Assembly (NCBI GenBank): GCA_900766775.1
Contig: CAAFXN010000182.1
Location: 1 to 6,843, forward strand
DNA: 6,843 bases
From: Bacteroidales bacterium
GTDB lineage: Bacteria; Bacteroidota; Bacteroidia; Bacteroidales; Paludibacteraceae
Direction: 5' to 3'
Below the pieces are notes generated by a model, which saw only the letters and a list, made by a program, of their open reading frames with translations, had not been told where the DNA came from and did no database searches. Both the position numbers and the translations under genes were made by a program. Numbering within the stretch: position 1 is the stretch's first letter; each line of letters opens with the position of its first letter. Below, piece by piece: positions 1 to 6,511 of this stretch.

Positions 1-57
1 AATGCAAATCGCTGAAAATCAATAAGTTTTTATTTGCAAAGTAAATTCCGAGACGTA
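1..57. repeat. Left copy of a ~55-bp direct repeat flanking the AlbA_2 gene
   Basis: Positions 4-57 match 1531-1584 at 53 of 54 bases; the only difference is C48 against T1575. The copy begins at the very edge of the window, so it may extend further left. It contains a 7-bp inverted pair, TGCAAAT (3-9) and ATTTGCA (32-38), and the palindrome TTTGCAAA (33-40). Its last base, A57, is the first base of the ATG of the downstream gene, so the repeat supplies the whole visible 5' leader of that gene. A contig starting inside a repeat is what an assembler produces when further copies exist in the genome; that last point is inference. Confidence 0.9.
3..30 (+). promoter_or_regulatory. Possible Bacteroidota-type promoter inside the left repeat
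   Basis: TAAGTTTT (23-30) is one base from the Bacteroidota -7 consensus TAnnTTTG. In the right-hand copy a TTG (1529-1531) lies 18 nt upstream of the equivalent TAAGTTTT (1550-1557), close to the expected -33 spacing; the left copy has ATG instead of TTG there. A start site about 7 nt downstream would leave a leader of roughly 20 nt before the ATG at 57. The region is AT-rich and such matches arise by chance. The main support is that the repeat is the only non-coding sequence seen upstream of the gene, although the true promoter could lie left of the window. Confidence 0.22.
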
Positions 58-1499
58 TGAAAGACTGGAGAGACCTCGCTGTAGAAATCTTAAAAGAAAG
101 TCTAAATCCTATTCCTCATGAACTAAGTGAGATGGATTGGAAGAGTGGTTTGTCTCCCAAAACAGACCGTTTGGCTCAACATATCTGTGCCTTTGCCAAC
201 CACCCGGGAGGCGGTATGTTTGCGTTCGGTATCAATGATGACGGTTCTTTCTGCAATCTGACCAAAGATTATATTGATGATATCACAAAGAAATTAGGTA
301 ATATCGCTCATAATAATCTTTCCGCTTCCATTGATATAGACCATGCAGTGTTGTCCTACGAAGGTCATTCGGTGTTGTTTGTGTACGTACCGGAGCAACG
401 AGAAAAGCCCATTCATTTACGAGGTAAAGATATTCGCGATTCCTTTTGCAGAATCAACGGGCAGACTATTCGAATGTCAGACTTGCAGGTGCGCAATATG
501 ATTGCCACCTCCCAAGGATTATCTTTTGAGGATAGAACAGCAAAAGACAATTTAAGCAGGGATGAGGTAATGACTCTGCTTAACTACAAAAAGTTTTTCG
601 AACTGATTGATAAAGATATACCTCAGTCCCAAGACTCCATCCTTGCTCGGCTAAAAGATTATAACTGTTGCGAGGGAAAAGAGGATAGTTGGCGAATAAC
701 TAATTTGGGAGCCATCTTGTTTGCCAATAATCTGGATGATTTTCGTGAGTTGCGCAATCGGCAAGTAATAGTCCGCAAGTATATTGGCACCAACAATAGG
801 GATATTCAGATAGAAAGAATAGGGAAATACGGCTATGCAGTCGGTTTTGAAGAGTTGATTCAACTCGTGATGCAATGTGTTTCTACGGAGAGTATAGATG
901 TTAAGCGTGAGAATGTGGCGGCATATCCTCGGGTAGCCATTCGAGAGTTTATTGCAAATGCGTTAGTACACCAAGACTTCACTATCAACGGTATAGCTAT
1001 CACAATAGAGATTTTTACCAATCGTATAGTGATTACCAACCCCGGGGCTCCGCTTAACGATGTCAATCGACTGATCGACCTTCCTCCTAATTCCCGCAAT
1101 GAGCAATTAGCAGAAAAGATGTTTCTTCTCGGCTTTTGCGAACGTCGAGGCAGCGGCATAGACCGTGCCATTGCAGCCATAGAGAGTATGCACCTACCGG
1201 CACCCAAAATAGTCAAAGAGGAGACGTGTACACGCATCACACTATATCCACATAAGGAACTTGCGGATATGACCAAAGAGGAGCGTATAGAAGCGTGTTA
1301 CCAACATGCGTGCCTTCTCAACGAAGATGGACTTACCACGAACAATCAATCGGTGCGCGAACGGTTCAATTTGGATAAAACACAATCTTCCGTGGCATCA
1401 AGAATTATTGCAGATACATTAGATGCAGGTCTCATCAAAATTTCTAATAGCGACATCCAGTCCAAAAAATACGCTACTTACGTCCCCTATTATGTATAG
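57..1499 (+). CDS. Schlafen AlbA_2 / HATPase_c_4 putative ATP- and nucleic-acid-binding regulator
   Basis: A 480-residue protein with the complete layout of the bacterial AlbA_2 family, often annotated as a RecG-like or putative transcriptional regulator. An AlbA_2 domain spans about residues 20-145, with the signature AFANHPGGGMFAFGINDDG at 45-63. A GHKL-type ATPase-like domain (HATPase_c_4) spans about 290-395, with the N-box-like REFIANALVHQDF at 296-308, NPG at 328-330 and the glycine-rich ERRGSGIDR at 362-370. The remainder, about 403-480, looks like a winged-helix DNA-binding end. Family knowledge supports nucleic-acid and ATP binding in the cytoplasm; the biological role is generally unknown, and some relatives occur near defence genes. 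The ATG at 57 is the only sensible start, because the frame is closed by TAA at 42-44. No strong Shine-Dalgarno is visible. The gene is convergent with the glycan operon and fits exactly between direct repeats. No frameshift is seen. DNA binding and autoregulation are inference. Confidence 0.9.
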   Translation: MKDWRDLAVEILKESLNPIPHELSEMDWKSGLSPKTDRLAQHICAFANHPGGGMFAFGINDDGSFCNLTKDYIDDITKKLGNIAHNNLSASIDIDHAVLSYEGHSVLFVYVPEQREKPIHLRGKDIRDSFCRINGQTIRMSDLQVRNMIATSQGLSFEDRTAKDNLSRDEVMTLLNYKKFFELIDKDIPQSQDSILARLKDYNCCEGKEDSWRITNLGAILFANNLDDFRELRNRQVIVRKYIGTNNRDIQIERIGKYGYAVGFEELIQLVMQCVSTESIDVKRENVAAYPRVAIREFIANALVHQDFTINGIAITIEIFTNRIVITNPGAPLNDVNRLIDLPPNSRNEQLAEKMFLLGFCERRGSGIDRAIAAIESMHLPAPKIVKEETCTRITLYPHKELADMTKEERIEACYQHACLLNEDGLTTNNQSVRERFNLDKTQSSVASRIIADTLDAGLIKISNSDIQSKKYATYVPYYV

Positions 1500-1524
1500 T
1501 TTTTATTTGCAAAGTAAATTCCGA
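1498..1524. repeat. Partial direct-repeat copy overlapping the AlbA_2 stop codon
   Basis: These 27 bases are identical to positions 25-51 of the left repeat. The copy begins with the A and G of the TAG stop codon (1497-1499), so the gene ends on the repeat boundary. It carries another TTTGCAAA palindrome at 1506-1513. It lies 54 bp upstream of the equivalent part of the next copy, so 1498-1584 reads as about one and a half tandem units of 54 bp. Confidence 0.9.
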
Positions 1525-1566
1525 AAAATTGCAAATCGCTGAAAATCAATAAGTTTTTATTTGCAA
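1524..1566 (-). terminator. Weak terminator-like hairpin downstream of the glycan operon
   Basis: Read on the minus strand, TTGCAAAT (1566-1559) can pair with ATTTGCAA (1536-1529) to give an 8-bp stem with a 22-nt loop, followed at once by five T (1528-1524). It lies about 27 nt after the mutase-like gene's stop. The stem is AT-rich and the loop long, so any terminator would be weak. On the plus strand the same hairpin is not followed by a T run, so I see no clear terminator for the AlbA_2 gene. Confidence 0.3.
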
Positions 1567-1584
1567 AGTAAATTTCGAGACGTA
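1528..1584. repeat. Right full copy of the ~55-bp direct repeat
   Basis: Positions 1531-1584 match 4-57 at 53 of 54 bases, offset 1527 bp. The inverted arms are 8 bp here, TTGCAAAT (1529-1536) and ATTTGCAA (1559-1566), with the palindrome TTTGCAAA at 1560-1567. Where the left copy runs into the ATG at 57-59, this copy reads AAG (1584-1586), so it has no start codon. It ends 8 nt from the stop codon of the mutase-like gene and fills most of the 93-nt convergent intergenic space, 1500-1592. Confidence 0.9.
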
Positions 1585-1592
1585 AGAATTTG

Positions 1593-2825
1593 TTACAATG
1601 TGCGACATAAATCCATTGCAGCCCCCATTGCCACATCCATATTATAGTACTCCCAATCTGCAAAACGACCGGTAAAATAGAAATGTAGAGGGGATAGTGT
1701 ACGTTTCAGTTGTTGTATCATGTCTCTAGTCGATGCGGATTGAATCGGATAAGTACACGGAGAATAATGGTGGGTGATATACTTCGGTCGAAACGGTAGC
1801 AACGGCAGTTGTTGCATGATTTGCTCTTTGGAAATGTCATCTGTAAACTCAATAGTTGCAGTCATTTTACTCTCTGCGTTATTGGAAGGCGAGAAGTTGC
1901 CGGTACAGATGATACGATGTGCACTATGTGCAGACGTAGGGAGATACACCCAACTATAAGGGTTGGCATCTATTTCACAAAAAACAGACGTTGTGCCATG
2001 CGATTCTAACCTTTCTATCGGAAGAATAAAGTCTTGGATGGTACTGCCGAGCAAAGCGGGCAATTGTTTGATGTTACCACAAAAAATGATTGTATCAAAC
2101 GCTTCGTTATCAATGTACCATAGACCACTTTGGTATGAGAGTGCAGATATAAAAGTGTTATATCTAACATCTATTCCTTCGGAAAGTCTGTTTGCCAGGA
2201 ATTGCGAGCCGCCACATTTCTCATAGTAGAAAGATGAATGTACAAATTGTTTTTCTTCGACATGGTTTGCATTGTTAAAACGCATCTCTTGGATTGTGGG
2301 CATTGGCAATTTTCCCTCCAACCACGACAACGGTACCGTAGATAAGTTTCTTCGCCAAATTTTTTCATTGTAGGGGCGAAAATAGAGTTGATACAATGTC
2401 TCTCCAAATGTCTTTTTAAGAAACTCCTCAAAGTTAGTCGGGGGTAGAGAGGTTTTCTCCTCCATCTCTTGTAAGTCAGAGTAGAATTGTGCTTGGATAT
2501 TTTCATTGAGCCGCCAAACATTATTCTCAATGGGATATGGTATCATTTGTTCTCCCAACTCAATGACAGAGCGTCTTGTTGCAGATACAAATTCTGTTTG
2601 CTTGTCAAATTGTTTCCAAAACCACTCTAACACATCTTGTCGTTTGGAATTGAAAACATGTCCGCCGCATATGTGAAATAGCGATCCATTGATACGTTGG
2701 CAACGAATTAGTCCTCCGGGCACGGATTCCTGCTCAAAAACAACAACTTGATGTTGCTTTTCTTGCAATAGTCGTGCCGTTGTTAAGCCGGAAACTCCGG
2801 CTCCTATAACTGCAATCTTACTCAT
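1593..2825 (-). CDS. UDP-galactopyranose mutase-like FAD-dependent oxidoreductase
   Basis: A 410-residue flavoprotein. The N-terminal Rossmann dinucleotide site is GAGVSG at 8-13, with the ribose-binding acid E31 after the second strand and PGG at 36-38. A histidine/glycine stretch, HICGGHVFN (51-59), resembles the substrate-side loop of UDP-galactopyranose mutases. FRPYNEKIW (149-157) recalls the F-R-P-Y-N-x-K-x-W pattern of the mutase/amine-oxidase superfamily. The C-terminal GRFADWEYYNMD, about 388-399, matches the GR-x-Y-x-Y-x-N-M-D FAD-binding end of mutases. Length is close to that of bacterial mutases (about 370-400). The likely role is cytoplasmic conversion of UDP-galactopyranose to UDP-galactofuranose or a related rearrangement for the glycan built by the operon. 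The motifs differ from classical Glf, so substrate is uncertain and I give no symbol. The ATG overlaps the previous gene's TAA by one base (TAATG), which suggests translational coupling. It is the last gene of the operon. Confidence 0.85.
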   Translation of the reverse strand: MSKIAVIGAGVSGLTTARLLQEKQHQVVVFEQESVPGGLIRCQRINGSLFHICGGHVFNSKRQDVLEWFWKQFDKQTEFVSATRRSVIELGEQMIPYPIENNVWRLNENIQAQFYSDLQEMEEKTSLPPTNFEEFLKKTFGETLYQLYFRPYNEKIWRRNLSTVPLSWLEGKLPMPTIQEMRFNNANHVEEKQFVHSSFYYEKCGGSQFLANRLSEGIDVRYNTFISALSYQSGLWYIDNEAFDTIIFCGNIKQLPALLGSTIQDFILPIERLESHGTTSVFCEIDANPYSWVYLPTSAHSAHRIICTGNFSPSNNAESKMTATIEFTDDISKEQIMQQLPLLPFRPKYITHHYSPCTYPIQSASTRDMIQQLKRTLSPLHFYFTGRFADWEYYNMDVAMGAAMDLCRTL

Positions 2826-3790
2826 TATAGTTTAGTTAGGATGTTTTTTAATTGCTCTGCAACAACCGATGTATAGTGCTGTTGCAGGTAGTTACTATAT
2901 TGTTCCATATTCACCTGCTCTTTCCGTGCGGTATCCAGTTGGTTCTCAAACTCCTCGTATGATTGAATACTCGGGGCGAATGAGGATAATTGGTAAAAAG
3001 CCGTATCCGAGTTGGAAACATACCTCAAGAGAGGAAAACAGCCTGCTGCAATAATTTCCAAAAATCGCGGAGTAACTTGGCTAAATCCGTGTGTATGTAC
3101 TGCACCATCAATGCCCGGTACAGCATACATACATGCCCTTGCTTGACGCATAAGTTGCACATAAATCTCCCTTGAGTCGGTATCAGATACACACTCTCCA
3201 TTTTGATTAAAATACTGCGAAATGCCATTCCGCAATTCGCGGCGCACAAAAGTCGTGTCAGGGTGACGCGTTAGATACTCTCTAAAAAAGCCCGCTAATA
3301 CCGGATTTTGGCGTCCGGCAATGAACAGGTCGTATTTCTTCTCAAAGACAGTATCTTTCGATATGCGGTACTTATCAGACAACGATAAAGGCAAATGATA
3401 AATTCTCCGGAGATGCATCTCATTCGTCAGATAATCATATACCTCTTTAGAAGAAACACAAATAGCAGGATTCCGCCAATAGGAATAGTACCACAATTTA
3501 ACTTTCCACGGCTCCCGAATATAAAAGTCTATGATACAAGGAACGATGTTACTCTTATTGTTTCCATTATGCCTATAAGTACACATCTCATAGGCGAATG
3601 CCGGTTTATCCGTTTGCAGCCAATTCAATAAAAACGGAATGTACTTTGAATATCGTTCATTCTTTAGCTTATGGTTGTACGCCAATGGCACTTCAAGACT
3701 AGAACATAGTTCATCTTCCCATTCATACACTAAACTATTGGCGTGATGTTCATCAATCTTTCGATTGGATACAATACATTGGATATTCAT
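2825..3790 (-). CDS. GT-B type glycosyltransferase (Glyco_trans_1_2 / CgeB-like C-terminus)
   Basis: A 321-residue cytoplasmic protein likely to transfer a sugar from an activated donor. The best signature is TPRFLEIIAAGCFPLLRY, about residues 240-257, which matches the donor-binding E-x-x-A-x-G-C/A segment of GT-B enzymes with a CgeB-like C-terminal domain. An earlier linker, KKYDLFIAGRQ (about 151-161), fits the start of the C-terminal Rossmann domain. The N-terminal half is divergent. I chose the ATG at 3788-3790 because it forms a four-base ATGA overlap with the upstream stop and has a GGAAGAAG stretch just before it. An in-frame ATG at 3802 would add four residues and overlap the upstream gene by 16 nt, so it remains possible. 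No signal peptide or membrane segment is obvious. Sampled GC is about 42%, lower than the genes upstream in the operon. Donor and acceptor cannot be told from the sequence. Confidence 0.8.
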   Translation of the reverse strand: MNIQCIVSNRKIDEHHANSLVYEWEDELCSSLEVPLAYNHKLKNERYSKYIPFLLNWLQTDKPAFAYEMCTYRHNGNNKSNIVPCIIDFYIREPWKVKLWYYSYWRNPAICVSSKEVYDYLTNEMHLRRIYHLPLSLSDKYRISKDTVFEKKYDLFIAGRQNPVLAGFFREYLTRHPDTTFVRRELRNGISQYFNQNGECVSDTDSREIYVQLMRQARACMYAVPGIDGAVHTHGFSQVTPRFLEIIAAGCFPLLRYVSNSDTAFYQLSSFAPSIQSYEEFENQLDTARKEQVNMEQYSNYLQQHYTSVVAEQLKNILTKL

Positions 3791-4662
3791 AACTTCTTCC
3801 ATTTTTTATGTTTCAGTTTCTGTGGCCAGCCGGCGATGCGCTGGGGGACTTTGATAAGCCAACGAACAACGAAGTTCCACGTAAACGCCCATTCATCTTT
3901 GGTCGTAAAGACGGGTCTTTGCTTGTGTACAAGTGCGTATGATTCATCAATGATGGTATCTATACGCGCTTGTTGTTTTCCTGTACTGGGTTGCCAATGC
4001 TTCACAATGAAAGACGGCACGGAGTAGAAGCGCGCCAGCCATGTGTGGCGGCATATCTCTTCCCCTTGCGGTGTATAGAGAATGGTTGTCCAACCGTCGG
4101 CGTGTTGCTTGGATGGAAGATACAAAGTACGCGTGTTGTACGCCTGCCACAAGAAAAACGGATAGTACGGTTCGTAGTCGGTATTATCAAAGTTATAACT
4201 CCGACCCTCATACAGCATGTCCTTTGGATAATCCGCCTCCATCTGCTGTTTGCATGCTACGTAGTCAAATGCTTTGACCGCCTGCTTGCTATATTTCTCT
4301 CGCAGTAGTTTGAGGTTGAGAATGTTGAAGAACGGATTGGTAACCAATGGGTTTCCTCCGCGCGGCACCCAGCCGCCTCCATCGGGGCAACCGATATTGG
4401 CAATGTTGTTTTCAACAGCATAGTCCACCAGCGCAAAGACGGCATCCGTGTTGGTCAAGAAGCAGTCTTCATCCACGTTGATGGCAATATCACAATCGGT
4501 GTCTTGCAGCATGGTGTGGAAATAGCCGTCTGCCGTTTGATCGGTGAGCCGCACACAAGGGAAGCCCAAGGACTCATACAGTCCTTTGGACAAACGATAT
4601 AGCCGCAAATCGAACGAGCGACAGAAGAACTTGATACGATAGTGGTTGTTCATAGCATGCAT
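3787..4662 (-). CDS. Putative GT-A-like transferase of unrecognised family
   Basis: A 291-residue protein that I do not recognise confidently. The key segment is DIAINVDEDCFL, residues 58-69: a hydrophobic strand running into an acidic D-E-D triad like the metal-binding DxD of GT-A nucleotide-sugar transferases. A glycine-rich CPDGGGWVPRGGNP (92-105), a conserved-looking DNTDYEPYYPFF (159-170) and CRHTWLARFY (204-213) follow; the C-terminus is basic (KLKHKKWKK). An unrelated cytoplasmic function cannot be excluded. The start at 4662 is preferred because its ATG shares one base with the previous gene's TAA (TAATG). A longer reading from 4722 would overlap that gene by 61 nt and add 20 residues. 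It lies between a GT2 gene and a GT-B-like gene, so a role in glycan assembly is inferred. Sampled GC is about 52%. No signal peptide or obvious membrane span is seen. Confidence 0.7.
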   Translation of the reverse strand: MHAMNNHYRIKFFCRSFDLRLYRLSKGLYESLGFPCVRLTDQTADGYFHTMLQDTDCDIAINVDEDCFLTNTDAVFALVDYAVENNIANIGCPDGGGWVPRGGNPLVTNPFFNILNLKLLREKYSKQAVKAFDYVACKQQMEADYPKDMLYEGRSYNFDNTDYEPYYPFFLWQAYNTRTLYLPSKQHADGWTTILYTPQGEEICRHTWLARFYSVPSFIVKHWQPSTGKQQARIDTIIDESYALVHKQRPVFTTKDEWAFTWNFVVRWLIKVPQRIAGWPQKLKHKKWKKL

Positions 4663-5480
4663 TACAGACTTTTTATATAGTCTGTGAGAGAGGTAACGAT
4701 TACTTTCTTGAAGTATATCCAATATAGAGTCCAGCGATAGTCGGATAATAAGCCATGCGCTTTAGCGAAAGCGAGCATGGCTCGGAAGGCTTTGCGTTTT
4801 TCTCTGCCGCGCCATACCCGCCGCTTATGGCTGATGGAGTCGGCATGTATCACATAGTGGTAGAACGGCTCATCGCATTGAGCAATGCGCTTGGCTACCA
4901 GATAGCACTGCCCCATGAAACTGCTATCCTCCCCGCTACGGGCAGCAGGGAAACGCAATTTGTTTTCTAACAGCCACTCTCGGCGGAATATCATACCTGT
5001 AAAATTGCTTATATAGTGGCGCAAAAGAAAGCGTCTTTGCATATCGTTGAGCATTCCTGTTCCTACGTGAGGATTTACGGCAATAGTATGCTGACCATCG
5101 GGGTAATCCCATGAGGTGGCTCCTGCACTCAAATCCGCGTTGGCAGTCTTTGCTGCATGATAGAGCGTCTCAAACATCATCGGCTCCACCCAATCATCTG
5201 CGTCCACAAACGCAATATATTCTCCTTTTGCCTCTTGAATTCCCCTGTTGCGCGCCGCCCCCGGTCCACCGTTCGCGGGCATGGAGATAACGCGCCACTT
5301 GCCCTGCAAAGCGTGTTGAGCGATATAGCTGAGGATTATCTCCACGCTGTTATCAGTCCCCTTATCGTCCACAAACAGCACCTCAATGTCGCGGAGCGTC
5401 TGTCCGCGCAACGACTCCATGCAACGCTCAACATATTGGGCTACGTTATACACAGGGGATATGACAGAAATCTTGGGCAT
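4662..5480 (-). CDS. Family 2 (GT2) glycosyltransferase
   Basis: A 272-residue inverting GT-A glycosyltransferase with a textbook N-terminal catalytic domain. It shows ISVISPVYNVAQYVERC at 4-20, the nucleotide-binding VDDKGTDNS at 37-45, GPGAARNRG at 72-80 and the metal-binding DADDW at 93-97. The C-terminal part is shorter and contains no clear transmembrane helix, so it probably works at the cytoplasmic face on a lipid-linked glycan; location is inferred from the family. The donor cannot be deduced. The ATG at 5480 follows the upstream stop by an 8-nt gap with no Shine-Dalgarno, as is usual in Bacteroidota. Its TAA overlaps the next gene's ATG by one base. Nothing is missing from the catalytic core. 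Confidence 0.95.
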   Translation of the reverse strand: MPKISVISPVYNVAQYVERCMESLRGQTLRDIEVLFVDDKGTDNSVEIILSYIAQHALQGKWRVISMPANGGPGAARNRGIQEAKGEYIAFVDADDWVEPMMFETLYHAAKTANADLSAGATSWDYPDGQHTIAVNPHVGTGMLNDMQRRFLLRHYISNFTGMIFRREWLLENKLRFPAARSGEDSSFMGQCYLVAKRIAQCDEPFYHYVIHADSISHKRRVWRGREKRKAFRAMLAFAKAHGLLSDYRWTLYWIYFKKVIVTSLTDYIKSL

Positions 5481-5488
5481 GATAGTGG

Positions 5489-6508
5489 TTAGTTATTCAA
5501 TAGTGTCAGCATTTGTTGCATGCGTTGGGTGAAGGTGTGGTGTCGAGTTATTATGTCGTGTGCGGCTTGGGCTTGGGCAGACATATCGTGGGTGAGGGCG
5601 TAGTCTATGAGAGCGTATAATTCCTGTTCGTTGTGGTAAAGCCCGACTTCGCCGTTGGAAAACAACTGCTCAATATAGGGATTGGCATCGCATATCTGGT
5701 AAGCACCCGAGGCGGCAATCTCATATACTTTTGGATTGGCACCGTTGCGCTGTTGTTCGTGGTGGATATTGAGTACGATACGCGAACTGTTATACGCTTG
5801 ATTGAGTTCTGCTGCCGAGGTGTTGCTATTGGTGTAAACATCTTTTCTTTCGCGTGTCAACCACAGCCATGGGTTCTTGAACCATGGTTTGTAGATTCCC
5901 CATACCCGTAACCGTTTGTCGGCGTAGCGTTGCACCACCTGCTGAATAATCTGCCTCCGCTTGGTGCTATGGAAGATGTCTCCGGCAAAGACGATATCCC
6001 ATGTCTTGGTTTGAGCCGCGGCAGTCTGATAATACATCGTCTCGTCCACTGCCTGTGGCAGGAAAGTGGCGGTTACGTTGTACTGCTGTTGGAGCAAGGC
6101 GATGTCTTCCTGTTCGTAGCAAAACACTTGGTGCGCGAAAGGCAGATTGGGTATGCAATCCGGCATTCGAGTGATACTGTCGAACAGCCATATTCCCACT
6201 CGGCTATGCTTGGCGAAAGAGGCTACCGTCTCCGGCAACAGGTTGTCGCCATTGATGATAAACGTAACATCGGGGTGGTAATCAGCAAACGCTTGTTCTA
6301 TCCATGGTCGGTATTGTTCGCGCGATTGTTGCTTGAGCCTCTGCTTGTCCGCTATTAGTTTATACCGAATGGTGTTGAGGTGGTTGTACGGATGGATGGG
6401 GTTGTCATACGGGCAGACTTTCACATCCCATCCTAATGCGCGAAATGCCCGCGCGATGGAGGGCAGGAAATAGTGGAAGTTAGGACCAATGAGAAGGAGA
6501 TGGTTCAT
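5489..6508 (-). CDS. CgeB-like GT-B glycosyltransferase
   Basis: A 339-residue protein of the CgeB-like group (Glyco_trans_1_2 C-terminal domain), named after the spore-maturation protein CgeB but widespread in surface-glycan clusters. The N-terminal Rossmann start is HLLLIGPNFHYFLPSIARAF (3-22). The VGIWLFDS region (104-111) is typical of the first domain's end. The second domain begins at WDIVFAGD (170-177). The donor-binding signature is NIHHEQQRNGANPKVYEIAA, 247-266, followed by SGAYQICD (267-274). It presumably adds a hexose or similar sugar during repeat-unit assembly in the cytoplasm; the sugar is unknown. The ATG at 6506-6508 lies 3 nt after the pyruvyl transferase stop, with an AT-rich leader and no Shine-Dalgarno. 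Sampled GC is about 50%, clearly above the roughly 34% of the gene before it. The gene is complete. Confidence 0.92.
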   Translation of the reverse strand: MNHLLLIGPNFHYFLPSIARAFRALGWDVKVCPYDNPIHPYNHLNTIRYKLIADKQRLKQQSREQYRPWIEQAFADYHPDVTFIINGDNLLPETVASFAKHSRVGIWLFDSITRMPDCIPNLPFAHQVFCYEQEDIALLQQQYNVTATFLPQAVDETMYYQTAAAQTKTWDIVFAGDIFHSTKRRQIIQQVVQRYADKRLRVWGIYKPWFKNPWLWLTRERKDVYTNSNTSAAELNQAYNSSRIVLNIHHEQQRNGANPKVYEIAASGAYQICDANPYIEQLFSNGEVGLYHNEQELYALIDYALTHDMSAQAQAAHDIITRHHTFTQRMQQMLTLLNN

Positions 6509-6511
6509 ATT

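Noticed and set aside
860..1276. 138-residue minus-strand ORF inside the AlbA_2 gene
   Set aside because: It lies wholly antisense to a gene with clear family motifs; its translation shows no recognisable domain.
1498..1584. CRISPR-like repeats
   Set aside because: Only about one and a half tandem units are present, with no spacers of regular length and no cas genes; the third copy lies 1.5 kb away on the other side of a gene.
1..1584. Insertion sequence or integron cassette
   Set aside because: The ORF is an AlbA_2/HATPase protein and not a transposase or integrase. The flanking repeats are direct and not terminal inverted, and no attC-type structure is visible.
2171..2530. 119-residue minus-strand ORF
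   Set aside because: It is a frame-shifted reading within the mutase-like gene, whose own frame is intact and motif-rich.
4662..4722. 20-residue N-terminal extension of the DED-motif transferase
   Set aside because: It would overlap the GT2 gene by 61 nt; the TAATG junction at 4660-4664 gives a more credible start.
5157..5492. 111-residue plus-strand ORF
   Set aside because: It is antisense to the catalytic core of the GT2 gene and has no independent evidence of coding.
5930..6358. 142-residue plus-strand ORF
   Set aside because: It is antisense to the CgeB-like glycosyltransferase, with no recognisable motif; open frames of this size are expected opposite a GC-richer gene.
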